Positions 43,212 through 51,266 of a stretch of DNA of 64,000 nucleotides are shown piece after piece. A model generated the notes under the pieces. The model saw only the letters and a program-made list of their open reading frames with translations. It ran no database searches and was not told where the DNA came from. How positions within the stretch are numbered: the first letter of the stretch is position 1; each line of letters opens with the position of its first letter. This DNA comes from Gemmatimonadota bacterium (lineage in GTDB: Bacteria > Latescibacterota > UBA2968 > UBA8231), in NCBI GenBank assembly GCA_018672475.1, contig JABHFS010000203.1, forward strand, positions 1 through 64,000, written 5' to 3'. The position numbers were made by a program, and so were the translations under genes.

Positions 43212-43601
43212 TCACTCCAGCGCAAAGACCCAACCTACCACTGACGCCAGCCGCGCGCTATCGGGATAGGCGGGCACGACCTGCCGTACCACCACCGGCT
43301 CCCTTTCCACCATCCACAACTCCGCCGCTTTGACCGTCCTCCTCCAACGAGAACTCCGCCACGACCACCGACGGCGCATACGCGGCCGGTACCACGGCAA
43401 AGACAACGGCTGTTTGGTCGGTGGAATCTTCTACAACTCGATGGCTAAAGGCTTGCGAATCGATTTGATCGCCTCAATCGCGATCTCAGGATCAATAACA
43501 AAGACCAATGTCGACAACAATACCGCCAGGCCGACCGAAGTACCGAGGTCCCGCGGATAGAACCGCTTGAGATCCACCATTTTACTTTTCAGCCGAATCA
43601 T
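43212..43601 (-). pseudogene. tonB: degraded tonB
   Basis: From ATG 43601 (GGAG upstream) the frame encodes a TonB-like start: KMVDLKRFYPRDLG, the single membrane helix TSVGLAVLLSTLVFVIDPE, then IRKPLAIEL and a TAG at 43431. In the same frame KIPPTKQPLSLP follows, then at least one shift: the Pro/acidic middle (VVPAAYAPSVVVAEFSLEED) is in another frame. The opening of the TonB C-terminal domain (VVVRQVVPAYPDSARLASVV) returns before the TGA at 43212. At least one nonsense and two frameshift changes plus loss of the last about 60 residues make it inactive. Confidence 0.6.
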
Positions 43602-43685
43602 CGCCCAGCTCCCGATCGCAGTCTACCGCAAAAGTGCTTATATCCCCTCACTGCAACCAAGAGATACTTTGCACCCTGCCCGCTT

Positions 43686-44969
43686 TTAGCCAGAAGGCGG
43701 AATCTGCTTCCCCTGCGGATCGCGTTCGTCACCAACCTCCGCCCCCAACTCGGCCTCCAATTCAGCACTGATAAAATGCTCGATCACGTCGGCCGGGGCA
43801 TGCACATGATCCTCGGGCAAACCCAAGCGATTCATATAAGTCTCCCACAACCGATGCTTACGCAAAAGCCCTAGTGCCACCTGTTCACCAGCGGCAGACA
43901 ATTCAACCATGCCATCCACCTGCTGTAACAAACGCCGCCACCGGAGTCGCCTGAAGGCCATTTGCGCCAAGATCCCCAAGACCGCCGCCGACCCCACCAA
44001 TTCGTCGGGCCGCAACCGAGCCCGTTCCTCCACCTCTTCGTCTCGACGCACCAAAGCCAGCAGCATGTGGTCCTGGGCCACCTGTAACGAAAGTTGCAAT
44101 CGCTGCCAAAGCCGGGATAACACACCCTGGTTGGGCGAAAAGAGCAGAGAAAAAAGAAATATCCCACCCACCACCACCACCATCGCCCCCGCGATAGAAG
44201 AGTCCCAATAACTCGCCAGATAATAACCCACGACCGCTGACGACATCCCAAAGAACATGGCCAATCCGATCACCACTTCCAACCGATCGCTCCACAAATA
44301 AGCCGTCGCCCCGGGAACAATCAACATCGCCACCACCAGGATCGCACCGACCGACTCGAACGACGCGACCGTCGTCAGCGATACCATCGCCATCAGCAGA
44401 TAGTGTATAAGCGTGGCATTGATCCCGACCGATACCGCCATTGCCGGATCGAACGAGGCGATCTTGAGCTCTTTGTAGAATAAGGTGACCAATAAGAGGT
44501 TGACCGCCAGCACCCCACCGAGTATCCACACCGGCCGAGGCCCCAGCGAATATTCGCCCCATAAAAGCAGATCCCAAGGGGTATAGGCAATCTCCCCGTA
44601 AAGCACGCACTCCTGGTCGAGATCAACCTGGCCGGCAAAGGCCGTAATCAACACTACACCTAACGCAAAGAGCGCGGTAAAGACCACGCCGATCGAAGCG
44701 TCTTCTTGTACTTGCCACTTTTTATGGAAGGCCTCGACCAGTAGCGTGGTCACTAGGCCAAAGAGGGTCGCGCCCAAAAACATCGGCACTATCGCCCGAC
44801 TGCCGGAAAGCAGGAAGGCGATCGCGATGCCAGGCAACACCGCATGGCTCAAGGCATCACCCAAAAGCGACATCTTTCGCAATACCAGGAAGGTGCCCAA
44901 CAAGCCACAGGATGCCGTAGCAAGAACGCCGGTGAGCACGATCCAGAACGATCCAGAAATCTCGATCAT
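43686..44969 (-). CDS. metal ABC transporter permease with DtxR-like C-terminal tail
   Basis: ZnuB/MntC-type permease of 427 aa with about eight membrane helices; GTFLVLRKMSLLGDALSHAV near the N-terminus and VGAILVVAMLIVPGATAYL are the typical segments. After residue about 290 a cytoplasmic extension follows, ending in a DtxR-type dimerisation/metal segment (LLRKHRLWETYMNRLG, then HVHAPADVIEHFIS). Its helix-turn-helix part looks degenerate. It overlaps the other permease gene by 4 bases. Confidence 0.9.
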   Translation of the reverse strand: MIEISGSFWIVLTGVLATASCGLLGTFLVLRKMSLLGDALSHAVLPGIAIAFLLSGSRAIVPMFLGATLFGLVTTLLVEAFHKKWQVQEDASIGVVFTALFALGVVLITAFAGQVDLDQECVLYGEIAYTPWDLLLWGEYSLGPRPVWILGGVLAVNLLLVTLFYKELKIASFDPAMAVSVGINATLIHYLLMAMVSLTTVASFESVGAILVVAMLIVPGATAYLWSDRLEVVIGLAMFFGMSSAVVGYYLASYWDSSIAGAMVVVVGGIFLFSLLFSPNQGVLSRLWQRLQLSLQVAQDHMLLALVRRDEEVEERARLRPDELVGSAAVLGILAQMAFRRLRWRRLLQQVDGMVELSAAGEQVALGLLRKHRLWETYMNRLGLPEDHVHAPADVIEHFISAELEAELGAEVGDERDPQGKQIPPSG

Positions 44970-46291
44970 TCGCGCCCCCCCCGGCGATACTGACTGCCCG
45001 TGCCGTGCAAATTGATGATCTGTTCCGTATCGATACCCCGTTCGCGCGCGAGGATTTCCTCGAGCCGGACGATGATCTCCGGCGTCAATAGATGCTCGAC
45101 CTCATCGGCGGGCCGATCCACGTGGTCAGCATCGAGAATCGTCCGGTAATAGAGATAGTGCTCCCACAATCGATGAGACTTGACTACAAAAAGCCCTTCC
45201 TCCAGGCCAGCCTCGGTCAGCGAGAAACGACCGTCCTGCCGCAGCACCAACCCCGCTTTTTCGAGCTGTCGCCCAATACGCTTGACCTTGTCCGGCGAAT
45301 GCCCCATCTCGATCGCCAACTCCTCTATCGCCCAGGCGCGCTGCTGCGCCAATTTCTCCTGCAATTCAATACAGGCACGCAAAAAGTGCTGTTGCGCCTC
45401 GCGGCGCGCATTATGCTGCCGCCGTAAGCCACGTGCCAATACCCCCCGTTTCGGCGCCAAGAGTGCCGAAACAACAAAAAAGAATGTGGCGACCAATACC
45501 ATCACCGGCCCGGTGGGAATCCTCGGAGCCAGGGAACTGATAAAGGTTCCGACGATCCCGGAAGCACCGCCAAACGCCGCGGCGAGCAGAACCATTTTGT
45601 TTAATTGTTCGGTCCAGAAGCGCGCCGCCACCGCCGGCGTAATCAGCATGGCCGCGATCAACACCACCCCGACCGCCTGCAAACCCACCATCACCGTCAA
45701 AGCAATCAGCCCCATCAGCAACACGTCAATCCAACGGGTAGAATAGCCGAGCGACTGCAAGAAACTCGGATCGAAAATCAGCGCTTTGAATTCCTTAAAA
45801 AACAATACCAACACCAGGATGATCAAGCCGGCCAAGACGCTCATGACCTTCAAATCGTCCTCGACTAACGAGGCCGCCTGGCCGAAGAGAAATTTGTCCA
45901 AACCGCTCTGATTGCCCGACCCGGTCCGTTGGATATGCGTCAGCAGCACGATGCCTATGCCGAAAAAAACCGACAACACGATACCGATCGCCGCATCGGC
46001 CTTGATACGAGTGAAATTGATAATAAACTGCATCAACAATACACCGAGCACGCCAGAGACCGTTGCCCCCGCCAAGAGCACCGGCAAAGCCTTGCTGCCC
46101 GTCCACAGATAGGCTAAGGCCACTCCGGGCAATGCCGCATGCGCCAACGCGTCGCCGACCAAGCTCCGCCGCCGCAACACCGCAAACGACCCCAACAGCC
46201 CCCCGGTCGCCCCGATCAACAGCGAGCCTAAGAGCACAAAACGCACATTGGCATCGGCTAAGGTCATAAAGCGCAAGGCGTTTTCCAGCAT
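44966..46291 (-). CDS. metal ABC transporter permease fused to a DtxR-like winged-helix domain
   Basis: Second permease (441 aa). Membrane part: LLGSFAVLRRRSLVGDALAH and VGVVLIAAMLITPAVAARFW. The C-terminus (about 295-425) is a near-complete DtxR/MntR-like module: winged helix (AIEELAIEMGHSPDKVKRIG, then LVLRQDGRFSLTEAG) and metal/dimer part (SHRLWEHYLYYRTILD, HVDRPADEVEHLLTPEI). Such a domain on the cytoplasmic face could sense metal and gate transport. It overlaps the ATPase gene by one base. Confidence 0.9.
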   Translation of the reverse strand: MLENALRFMTLADANVRFVLLGSLLIGATGGLLGSFAVLRRRSLVGDALAHAALPGVALAYLWTGSKALPVLLAGATVSGVLGVLLMQFIINFTRIKADAAIGIVLSVFFGIGIVLLTHIQRTGSGNQSGLDKFLFGQAASLVEDDLKVMSVLAGLIILVLVLFFKEFKALIFDPSFLQSLGYSTRWIDVLLMGLIALTVMVGLQAVGVVLIAAMLITPAVAARFWTEQLNKMVLLAAAFGGASGIVGTFISSLAPRIPTGPVMVLVATFFFVVSALLAPKRGVLARGLRRQHNARREAQQHFLRACIELQEKLAQQRAWAIEELAIEMGHSPDKVKRIGRQLEKAGLVLRQDGRFSLTEAGLEEGLFVVKSHRLWEHYLYYRTILDADHVDRPADEVEHLLTPEIIVRLEEILARERGIDTEQIINLHGTGSQYRRGGRE

Positions 46292-47067
46292 TATCGGTCC
46301 CCGCGCCGCTGTTCGGCCATCGCCTGGGCGGCCTGCGAAAGCACCGTCAAACGACCGCCATAGGTCTTTTGTAGGTTTTCGTCGGTGAAGACCTCACGAG
46401 TCAGACCGGAGGCCACGACCCGCATATTGAGCATGATGACCCAGTTGAAATATTCGGTGACCGTCTGCAAATCGTGGTGGACAACCAGGATCGTCTTGCC
46501 CTGCTCGCGCAAGGTCACCAGAATATCGATAATAGCCCGCTCCGTCGCCGCATCAACCCCGGCGAAGGGTTCGTCCATCATATAGATGCGTGCGTCTTGC
46601 GCTAACGCTCGCGCCAAAAAAACCCGCTGCTGTTGGCCACCCGACAACTGGCTGATCTGCCGTTCGGCGAAATCCCCCATGCCCACCTTGTCCAGCGATT
46701 CCCGCGCTATACAGCGATCCTCTTTACCGGGTCGTCGCATCCACCCGATATGGCCGTAGCGCCCCATCAACACCACGTCGAGCGCGCTGATCGGAAAATC
46801 CCAGTCCACCGACTCGCGCTGCGGCACATAGCCGATGATCTTGCGCATTTCGCCGTAGTCCTTCCCGTAAATCTTAACCCACCCTGAAGCCTTGGGCACC
46901 AGATCCATAATGGCCTTGATCATCGTGCTCTTGCCCGCACCATTGGGACCGATGATCCCGACAAGTTGCCCCTCGGGCACATCGAGATCCACATCCCAAA
47001 GCACCGGCTTTTTGTGATAGGCAATCGTCATATCGTGGATTTGGATCGGATGGGTGTTTTGGCTCAC
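46291..47067 (-). CDS. metal ABC transporter ATP-binding protein
   Basis: ATPase of the Mn2+/Zn2+ importer, 258 aa. Walker A GPNGAGKST, Q-loop YVPQRESVDWDFP (the QRE-x-VDW form is typical of Mn/Zn/Fe chelate-class importers), signature LSGGQQQRVFLARAL, Walker B IYMMDEPFAGVD and switch HHD. It overlaps the binding-protein gene by 4 bases, giving the order binding protein, ATPase, permease, permease. Confidence 0.95.
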   Translation of the reverse strand: MSQNTHPIQIHDMTIAYHKKPVLWDVDLDVPEGQLVGIIGPNGAGKSTMIKAIMDLVPKASGWVKIYGKDYGEMRKIIGYVPQRESVDWDFPISALDVVLMGRYGHIGWMRRPGKEDRCIARESLDKVGMGDFAERQISQLSGGQQQRVFLARALAQDARIYMMDEPFAGVDAATERAIIDILVTLREQGKTILVVHHDLQTVTEYFNWVIMLNMRVVASGLTREVFTDENLQKTYGGRLTVLSQAAQAMAEQRRGDR

Positions 47068-47975
47068 CTTAACGCTCCTACGATTGTATTGACATTGCTT
47101 TCGACCATGCCGACATAACTGTCGGCACCGCTACCGGCACCACCCATCGCGTCCGAATACAGCGTGCCGCCGATCACCACTTCGAAACCGCGATTGAGGC
47201 ACCCCTGGCGCACCGCTTCGATCGAACGCACCGGCACGCTGCTTTCGACGAAGATTGCCTTTACTTGCCGCTCGACGATCCGGTCAACCAGTTGTGTCAC
47301 GTCGTTGACCCCGTATTCGGCCACCGTGGAAATGCCCTGTAGACCGACCACCTCGAACCCATAGGCCAAACCAAAATAGCCAAAAGCATCGTGGGCGGTT
47401 ATCAATACCCGCTGCTGCTCGGAGATCTGCCCGACTTGCTCGATGACCCATTGATGCAACGCGTCGAGACGAGCGCGATACTGCTCGCCGTTGCGGCGAT
47501 AGACCTCTGCGCCCTCCGGATCCAATTCACTCAGACTCGCAACCGCAACCTCAACCGTCTGCATCCACAGGGATACGTCAAACCATATATGGGGGTCAAA
47601 ATGGCCCAAGAATTCGGGCGGGCGACGCAAGTTTTTCTCATCAACCCCGCCGGCGACCGCGACCACTTTCTTGCTCCGAGCCATTTTGGCGAAGATATCC
47701 TCCATCTTGCCTTCTAAAAAAAGACCGTTAAAGAGCACGATATCGGCATCGGTTATCCGCGCCAAATCGCCTTGAGACGCCTTGTAATAATGCGGATCGA
47801 CGCCTGGCCCCATTAGTCCGATAACCTCGACTCGATCACCGCCAATATTCCTTGCCAAATCGGCCACCATACCCGTAGTAGCCACAATCTTTATGCGCCC
47901 ATTTGATGCTTCTTGCTCAGGGGCGCTACAGGCCGTGGCAATCAGAGCGCACAGTAGTATGTATATTCTTCGCAT
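47064..47975 (-). CDS. metal ABC transporter substrate-binding lipoprotein (ZnuA/MntA family)
   Basis: Cluster A-I binding protein of 303 aa. Signal sequence with lipobox-like LIATAC and Cys16 for lipid attachment. Metal ligands are expected at His in GVDPHYYKAS, His in GHFDPHIWFDV, His/Glu region TAHDAFGYFGLAYGFEVVGL and Asp in IGGTLYSDAMG. The DPHIWFD motif and the absence of a His-rich loop favour manganese (or iron) over zinc. First gene of the importer operon; its promoter contains a palindromic operator. Confidence 0.93.
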   Translation of the reverse strand: MRRIYILLCALIATACSAPEQEASNGRIKIVATTGMVADLARNIGGDRVEVIGLMGPGVDPHYYKASQGDLARITDADIVLFNGLFLEGKMEDIFAKMARSKKVVAVAGGVDEKNLRRPPEFLGHFDPHIWFDVSLWMQTVEVAVASLSELDPEGAEVYRRNGEQYRARLDALHQWVIEQVGQISEQQRVLITAHDAFGYFGLAYGFEVVGLQGISTVAEYGVNDVTQLVDRIVERQVKAIFVESSVPVRSIEAVRQGCLNRGFEVVIGGTLYSDAMGGAGSGADSYVGMVESNVNTIVGALR

Positions 47976-48066
47976 TGATTTACCGCCTAGGTTAAATAGC
48001 CCTTAGCCCATTGATGAAAGGCCTATATGTTTTTGTTCTATAGAATTATTAGACTTGCAATAGATT

Positions 48067-48095
48067 TAATTTAGCCATGGCTAAAATAATGTCAA
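48067..48095 (-). promoter_or_regulatory. importer promoter with 16-bp DtxR/MntR-type palindrome
   Basis: On the minus strand TTGACA (48090-48095) and TAAATT (48068-48073) are spaced 16 bases. The perfect palindrome TTTAGCCATGGCTAAA (48070-48085) lies between and over them. Its TTTAG...CTAAA ends resemble DtxR/MntR-family boxes. Binding by the metal-loaded regulator encoded at 48174 would block the importer promoter. A weaker ATTTA...TAAAT element with less symmetry lies at 47978-47997, just before the lipoprotein ATG. Confidence 0.65.
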
Positions 48096-48100
48096 GAGCA

Positions 48101-48130
48101 TTGCTAAATACCTCTCCTCAGTCCTATATT
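48101..48130 (+). promoter_or_regulatory. predicted promoter of the DtxR/MntR-family gene
   Basis: TTGCTA at 48101-48106 and TATATT at 48125-48130 with an 18-base spacer, about 44 bases ahead of the TTG start. It lies beside, not over, the palindrome at 48070-48085, so one operator could affect both divergent promoters. Confidence 0.45.
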
Positions 48131-48173
48131 TATATAGACTAACGTCGTTGATCACAGTCGGAGGAGGTGGGGA

Positions 48174-48842
48174 TTGATCAGCCAGGCCATAGAAGATTAT
48201 CTCAAGACCATATACAAACTGCAGCACGGCGGCACCGAAAACGAACGGGTCACCACCTCGGTGATCGCCGACCGCATGGGGGTAGCGGCCGCCTCGGCGA
48301 CCAATATGATCAAGAAGCTGGCTGAAATGCACCTCTTGGTCCATACCCCCTACCAAGGGGTAGGACTCACGGGTGCTGGCAGAAAAATAGCATTAGAAAC
48401 GATTCGCCACCATCGCCTTATCGAACTCTACCTGGCACAAGCGCTGGGGTATCCCTGGGATCAGATCGACGCTGAAGCCGATCGTTTAGAACACGCGATT
48501 TCAGAGGAATTTGAGGATCGTATTGACAAGGCCCTCGGTTATCCCACTATCGGCGCCCACGGCGAACCCATCCCGACCAAACAAGGTAAGATTGAAGACC
48601 TGGACTACCCTCGCCTGTCCGATCTCGAAACCGGACAACCGGCTATCATCCGTCGGGTCAGCGACCGCAATCCAGAGATGCTGCGTTATATGGATCAGAT
48701 GGGTTTGCAATTGGGGACCCGCGTCGAAGTACGCGAAAAAGCGCCTTTCAGCGGCCCATTACAACTGAAAATAGACGCCGACAAAGAGGAAGCCTTGGGG
48801 TTGGAAGTCGCCTATAATATCTTTGTCGATCTCGCGCCCTAG
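48174..48842 (+). CDS. mntR: DtxR/MntR family metal-dependent transcriptional regulator
   Basis: Regulator of 222 aa. Winged helix (AIEDYLKTIYKLQHGG, VIADRMGVAAASATNMIKKL), metal-binding/dimer region (HHRLIELYLAQALGYPW, ADRLEHAISEEFEDRID, HGEPIPT) and a C-terminal FeoA/SH3-like domain (ALRY-type core LRYMDQMGLQLGTRVEV). Full-length like DtxR/IdeR rather than the short B. subtilis MntR. TTG 48174 is the start, with GGAGGAGG just upstream. It is divergent from the metal importer, its likely target. Confidence 0.92.
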   Translation: MISQAIEDYLKTIYKLQHGGTENERVTTSVIADRMGVAAASATNMIKKLAEMHLLVHTPYQGVGLTGAGRKIALETIRHHRLIELYLAQALGYPWDQIDAEADRLEHAISEEFEDRIDKALGYPTIGAHGEPIPTKQGKIEDLDYPRLSDLETGQPAIIRRVSDRNPEMLRYMDQMGLQLGTRVEVREKAPFSGPLQLKIDADKEEALGLEVAYNIFVDLAP

Positions 48843-48862
48843 AACGCGTCTTAATCCTCCGC

Positions 48863-49504
48863 TCAACTACCTTTGCTGTGTCCGTTCGAATGCACCCGCA
48901 GACGCTCGGCCCTGCGCTCTTCAAGCGTGGGTAGCAACCGCTCGAAATACTCGCCGAGCATTTCGAGCCGCATATTCTCCGTCGTCATCGCCAATAGGCG
49001 TTGCTTCCCCCCCAGATCGACCGCCACTGCCTGGGCGATCTGAAACGCATTCTCTGCGTCACCCCCTTCAACCTCGGCACCCGATTCCTCCTCGACGAGT
49101 TCAAGCAGACGCTGATATCCAGCTAGAACCCTTGTCTGCAGGACCCGGTCGATTGCTTCCTCTTCGTCGTCAACGTATTCGACCCAAGCTTCAAGATAGG
49201 ATTTGTCACCGGCGACCTGTTCGATGCGAAAACGTCGTGCACCCAGAGTGATAATATTGAGCCGCCCATCTTCATGCTCTTCGAGCACTTCTTCCAGTAC
49301 AACGGTACAACCCACCTCCGCAAGCATTTCACTGCCTTCGCCCAGGATAATGCCGACCTGCAACACCTCACCCCGCTCCCGCGCCGCCCGCACATCGGCG
49401 AACATTTGTTTGTAGCGTTCCTCAAAAATACGTAGGGGCACCATTTCCCCAGGAAAAACAACGATCTGCAGCGGGAAAATCGGGATAGTAGCGTAATCTG
49501 CCAT
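48863..49504 (-). CDS. LON substrate-binding domain protein
   Basis: Protein of 213 aa made of the Lon N-terminal (PUA-like) domain alone: IPIFPLQIVVFPGEMVPLRI, FEERYKQMFADV, GCTVVLEEVLEEHEDGRLNI, TLGARRFRIEQV, then a helical bundle ending ERLLPTLEERRAERL. It has no ATPase or protease domain. Stand-alone forms are widespread and of unclear function, possibly quality-control adaptors. It converges with mntR. Confidence 0.88.
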   Translation of the reverse strand: MADYATIPIFPLQIVVFPGEMVPLRIFEERYKQMFADVRAARERGEVLQVGIILGEGSEMLAEVGCTVVLEEVLEEHEDGRLNIITLGARRFRIEQVAGDKSYLEAWVEYVDDEEEAIDRVLQTRVLAGYQRLLELVEEESGAEVEGGDAENAFQIAQAVAVDLGGKQRLLAMTTENMRLEMLGEYFERLLPTLEERRAERLRVHSNGHSKGS

Positions 49505-49549
49505 CTAATCGGTTGCGCTCCGGGGAATCCTGGGCTAGTCTATAGCCCT

Positions 49550-49858
49550 ATGGAAGGTGAATATTTCATCCCGGCGGATACTGAACATATCGCGCGGGAA
49601 AAAAACAAAGCCAAAGAACTTCGCCGCTCCCAGTGGTGGAAGCGCAAGCGATCCTCCGGCCAATGCCACTATTGTGCTGAATCGTTCCCACCGAGGGAAC
49701 TAACCATGGACCACGTAGTGCCGCTCAGCCGTGGCGGCCTAACCGCCAAGTCCAACGTCGTCCCCTGTTGCAAGGACTGCAACAGCCAAAAACAACACTT
49801 GCTCCCGCTCGAATGGACAGACTATATCGAGCGTCTGCGCCAACAGGGCGCCCCCTAA
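49550..49858 (+). CDS. HNH endonuclease family protein
   Basis: Small protein of 102 aa with a zinc-supported HNH fold: CHYCAESFPPRELTMDHVVP gives the first Cys pair and the His of the nuclease site, GGLTAKSNVVPCCKDCNSQK the Asn and the second Cys pair. A basic N-terminus (REKNKAKELRRSQWWKRKR) may bind nucleic acid. Similar stand-alone genes are common in bacteria with no phage context; the target is unknown. Confidence 0.87.
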   Translation: MEGEYFIPADTEHIAREKNKAKELRRSQWWKRKRSSGQCHYCAESFPPRELTMDHVVPLSRGGLTAKSNVVPCCKDCNSQKQHLLPLEWTDYIERLRQQGAP

Positions 49859-49859
49859 C

Positions 49860-50141
49860 TTATCTGCCCGCTGCCGCCGCCGCAGCCTGTATCTTGGCGA
49901 TTCCTGCGCCTCCCTGGGCATTCTTTTGGGCATTCTTCGCCGCCGCTGTCACTTCATTGCGCACCGCATTGCGCACAGCCGCATTGAGGCTATCTTCGGC
50001 GAATTGCTTCGCCTTATCGGGCACCCCGAAGAGAAAATCGAGCACTACCGCCGCCACGCCGCAAAGTAGAAAAATCAACAGATAGGTTTTGAAACCCGTC
50101 TTTCGATGCCGCGAAGGTTTGTAGCGCCTCCTCCTTTCCAT
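49860..50141 (-). CDS. small single-span membrane protein, 93 aa
   Basis: Very basic N-terminus (RRRRYKPSRHRKTG), one membrane helix (TYLLIFLLCGVAAVVLDFLF), then an Ala-rich helical tail (AVRNAVRNEVTAAAKNAQKN). A topology with the tail outside is likely. It ends one base after the convergent HNH gene. No family recognised. Confidence 0.6.
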   Translation of the reverse strand: MERRRRYKPSRHRKTGFKTYLLIFLLCGVAAVVLDFLFGVPDKAKQFAEDSLNAAVRNAVRNEVTAAAKNAQKNAQGGAGIAKIQAAAAAAGR

Positions 50142-50235
50142 CGTTCCTTCCTCCTCTATGAACCAATCTATGCTGTCGACTTGCCAAAACCGACGCGCCT
50201 CGGCCGACCCTTAACCCGATGAGACAAGACATAGA

Positions 50236-51177
50236 TTAGTGATACTTCAAAAGACCTTCTATCGCCACCGCGACTTCATCGGCAACCGCCGTGGGCACCC
50301 GCGGATTGAATGGGCCGCCTTCGCCGCCCGCCACATCGTCAAAGCCCCCCAGGTGCATCGCCTCGACGACAGCCGAATAGTTGTACATCCGGCCATTGCG
50401 AAAGCGAATATCCTCAAAGGCCGCGATCTCGTCTTCGACCCGCTGCGATGCCTCAAAGTCTCCGCGACGCTGCGCGTTGTTGATTTCGTCAGACGCCCGC
50501 ACAAAAGCGACATTGATGCCTGAAGTATGCCCCTTGCTCCCCCGGCGAGCAGGCCCTGTCGAACGATCGCCCACACCCCAAATGACCAGTGCGGCCCCTT
50601 CCTTCACGCCGGCTACAATCGGCTCGACATCATCCACCGTGGTGCCGATCTTAAGTCCGACAAAATGCTCGGATTCGTTCATCAGCCGCACGGCGATATC
50701 GAGTTCGGCTTGACTGCGCAAATAATAGAGCAACTTGGCACCGCACGAACGCCCCAACCTTTCGGCCATATCCATGTAATAAGCAAAAAGACCCTCGGCA
50801 TTGCCCACGCCCGTAAGCGGCATGATCAAGAAGACATCCGGCGGATACTCAAGCGCCGCTTCCCGCTCGATCAGGCGCTCGGCCTCACCGATTGGATTCG
50901 GCGCGATCCCCGCCATCAATAACCCCTTTCCCCCCATCTGCTTACCAGTAAACCCCATCAACTGCACCTGGTCATCAGCGCTGATATGGTGGATCAGACT
51001 CGTTCCTGCAATGCCAATCACCCGTCGCCTACCGCCATCTAAGTGATTGTTTTCCATTAAATAATTAATATTCTTACCATGCGCATCATAATCGATCGCC
51101 CCTTGGCGAAAAGGGATCACCGGTATCGAAGTAACCGAGTTCAGCGTATCGAGTAATTCGTCTTTATCCAAGGCCAT
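50236..51177 (-). CDS. DapA/NAL-superfamily aldolase-like enzyme
   Basis: TIM-barrel enzyme of 313 aa. The Schiff-base Lys is in FVGLKIGTTVDD. The usual GTTGE phosphate/carboxylate loop reads GIAGTSLIHHIS, and the Tyr strand is LLYYLRSQAEL, so the substrate differs from dihydrodipicolinate synthase. ATG 51177 has GGAGG five bases upstream; the frame extends to 51189. It lies on the same strand as the microcompartment operon but is separated from the FAD oxidase gene by a 90-base AT-rich gap, probably with its own promoter. It has no N-terminal targeting module. Confidence 0.82.
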   Translation of the reverse strand: MALDKDELLDTLNSVTSIPVIPFRQGAIDYDAHGKNINYLMENNHLDGGRRRVIGIAGTSLIHHISADDQVQLMGFTGKQMGGKGLLMAGIAPNPIGEAERLIEREAALEYPPDVFLIMPLTGVGNAEGLFAYYMDMAERLGRSCGAKLLYYLRSQAELDIAVRLMNESEHFVGLKIGTTVDDVEPIVAGVKEGAALVIWGVGDRSTGPARRGSKGHTSGINVAFVRASDEINNAQRRGDFEASQRVEDEIAAFEDIRFRNGRMYNYSAVVEAMHLGGFDDVAGGEGGPFNPRVPTAVADEVAVAIEGLLKYH

Positions 51178-51266
51178 TTCAACCTCCAACTCGTTTAATA
51201 TATATACTTACATACTATGTGAATTTTAAAATTATCTATTTTACCCCTTGCACCAATCTACACCCC

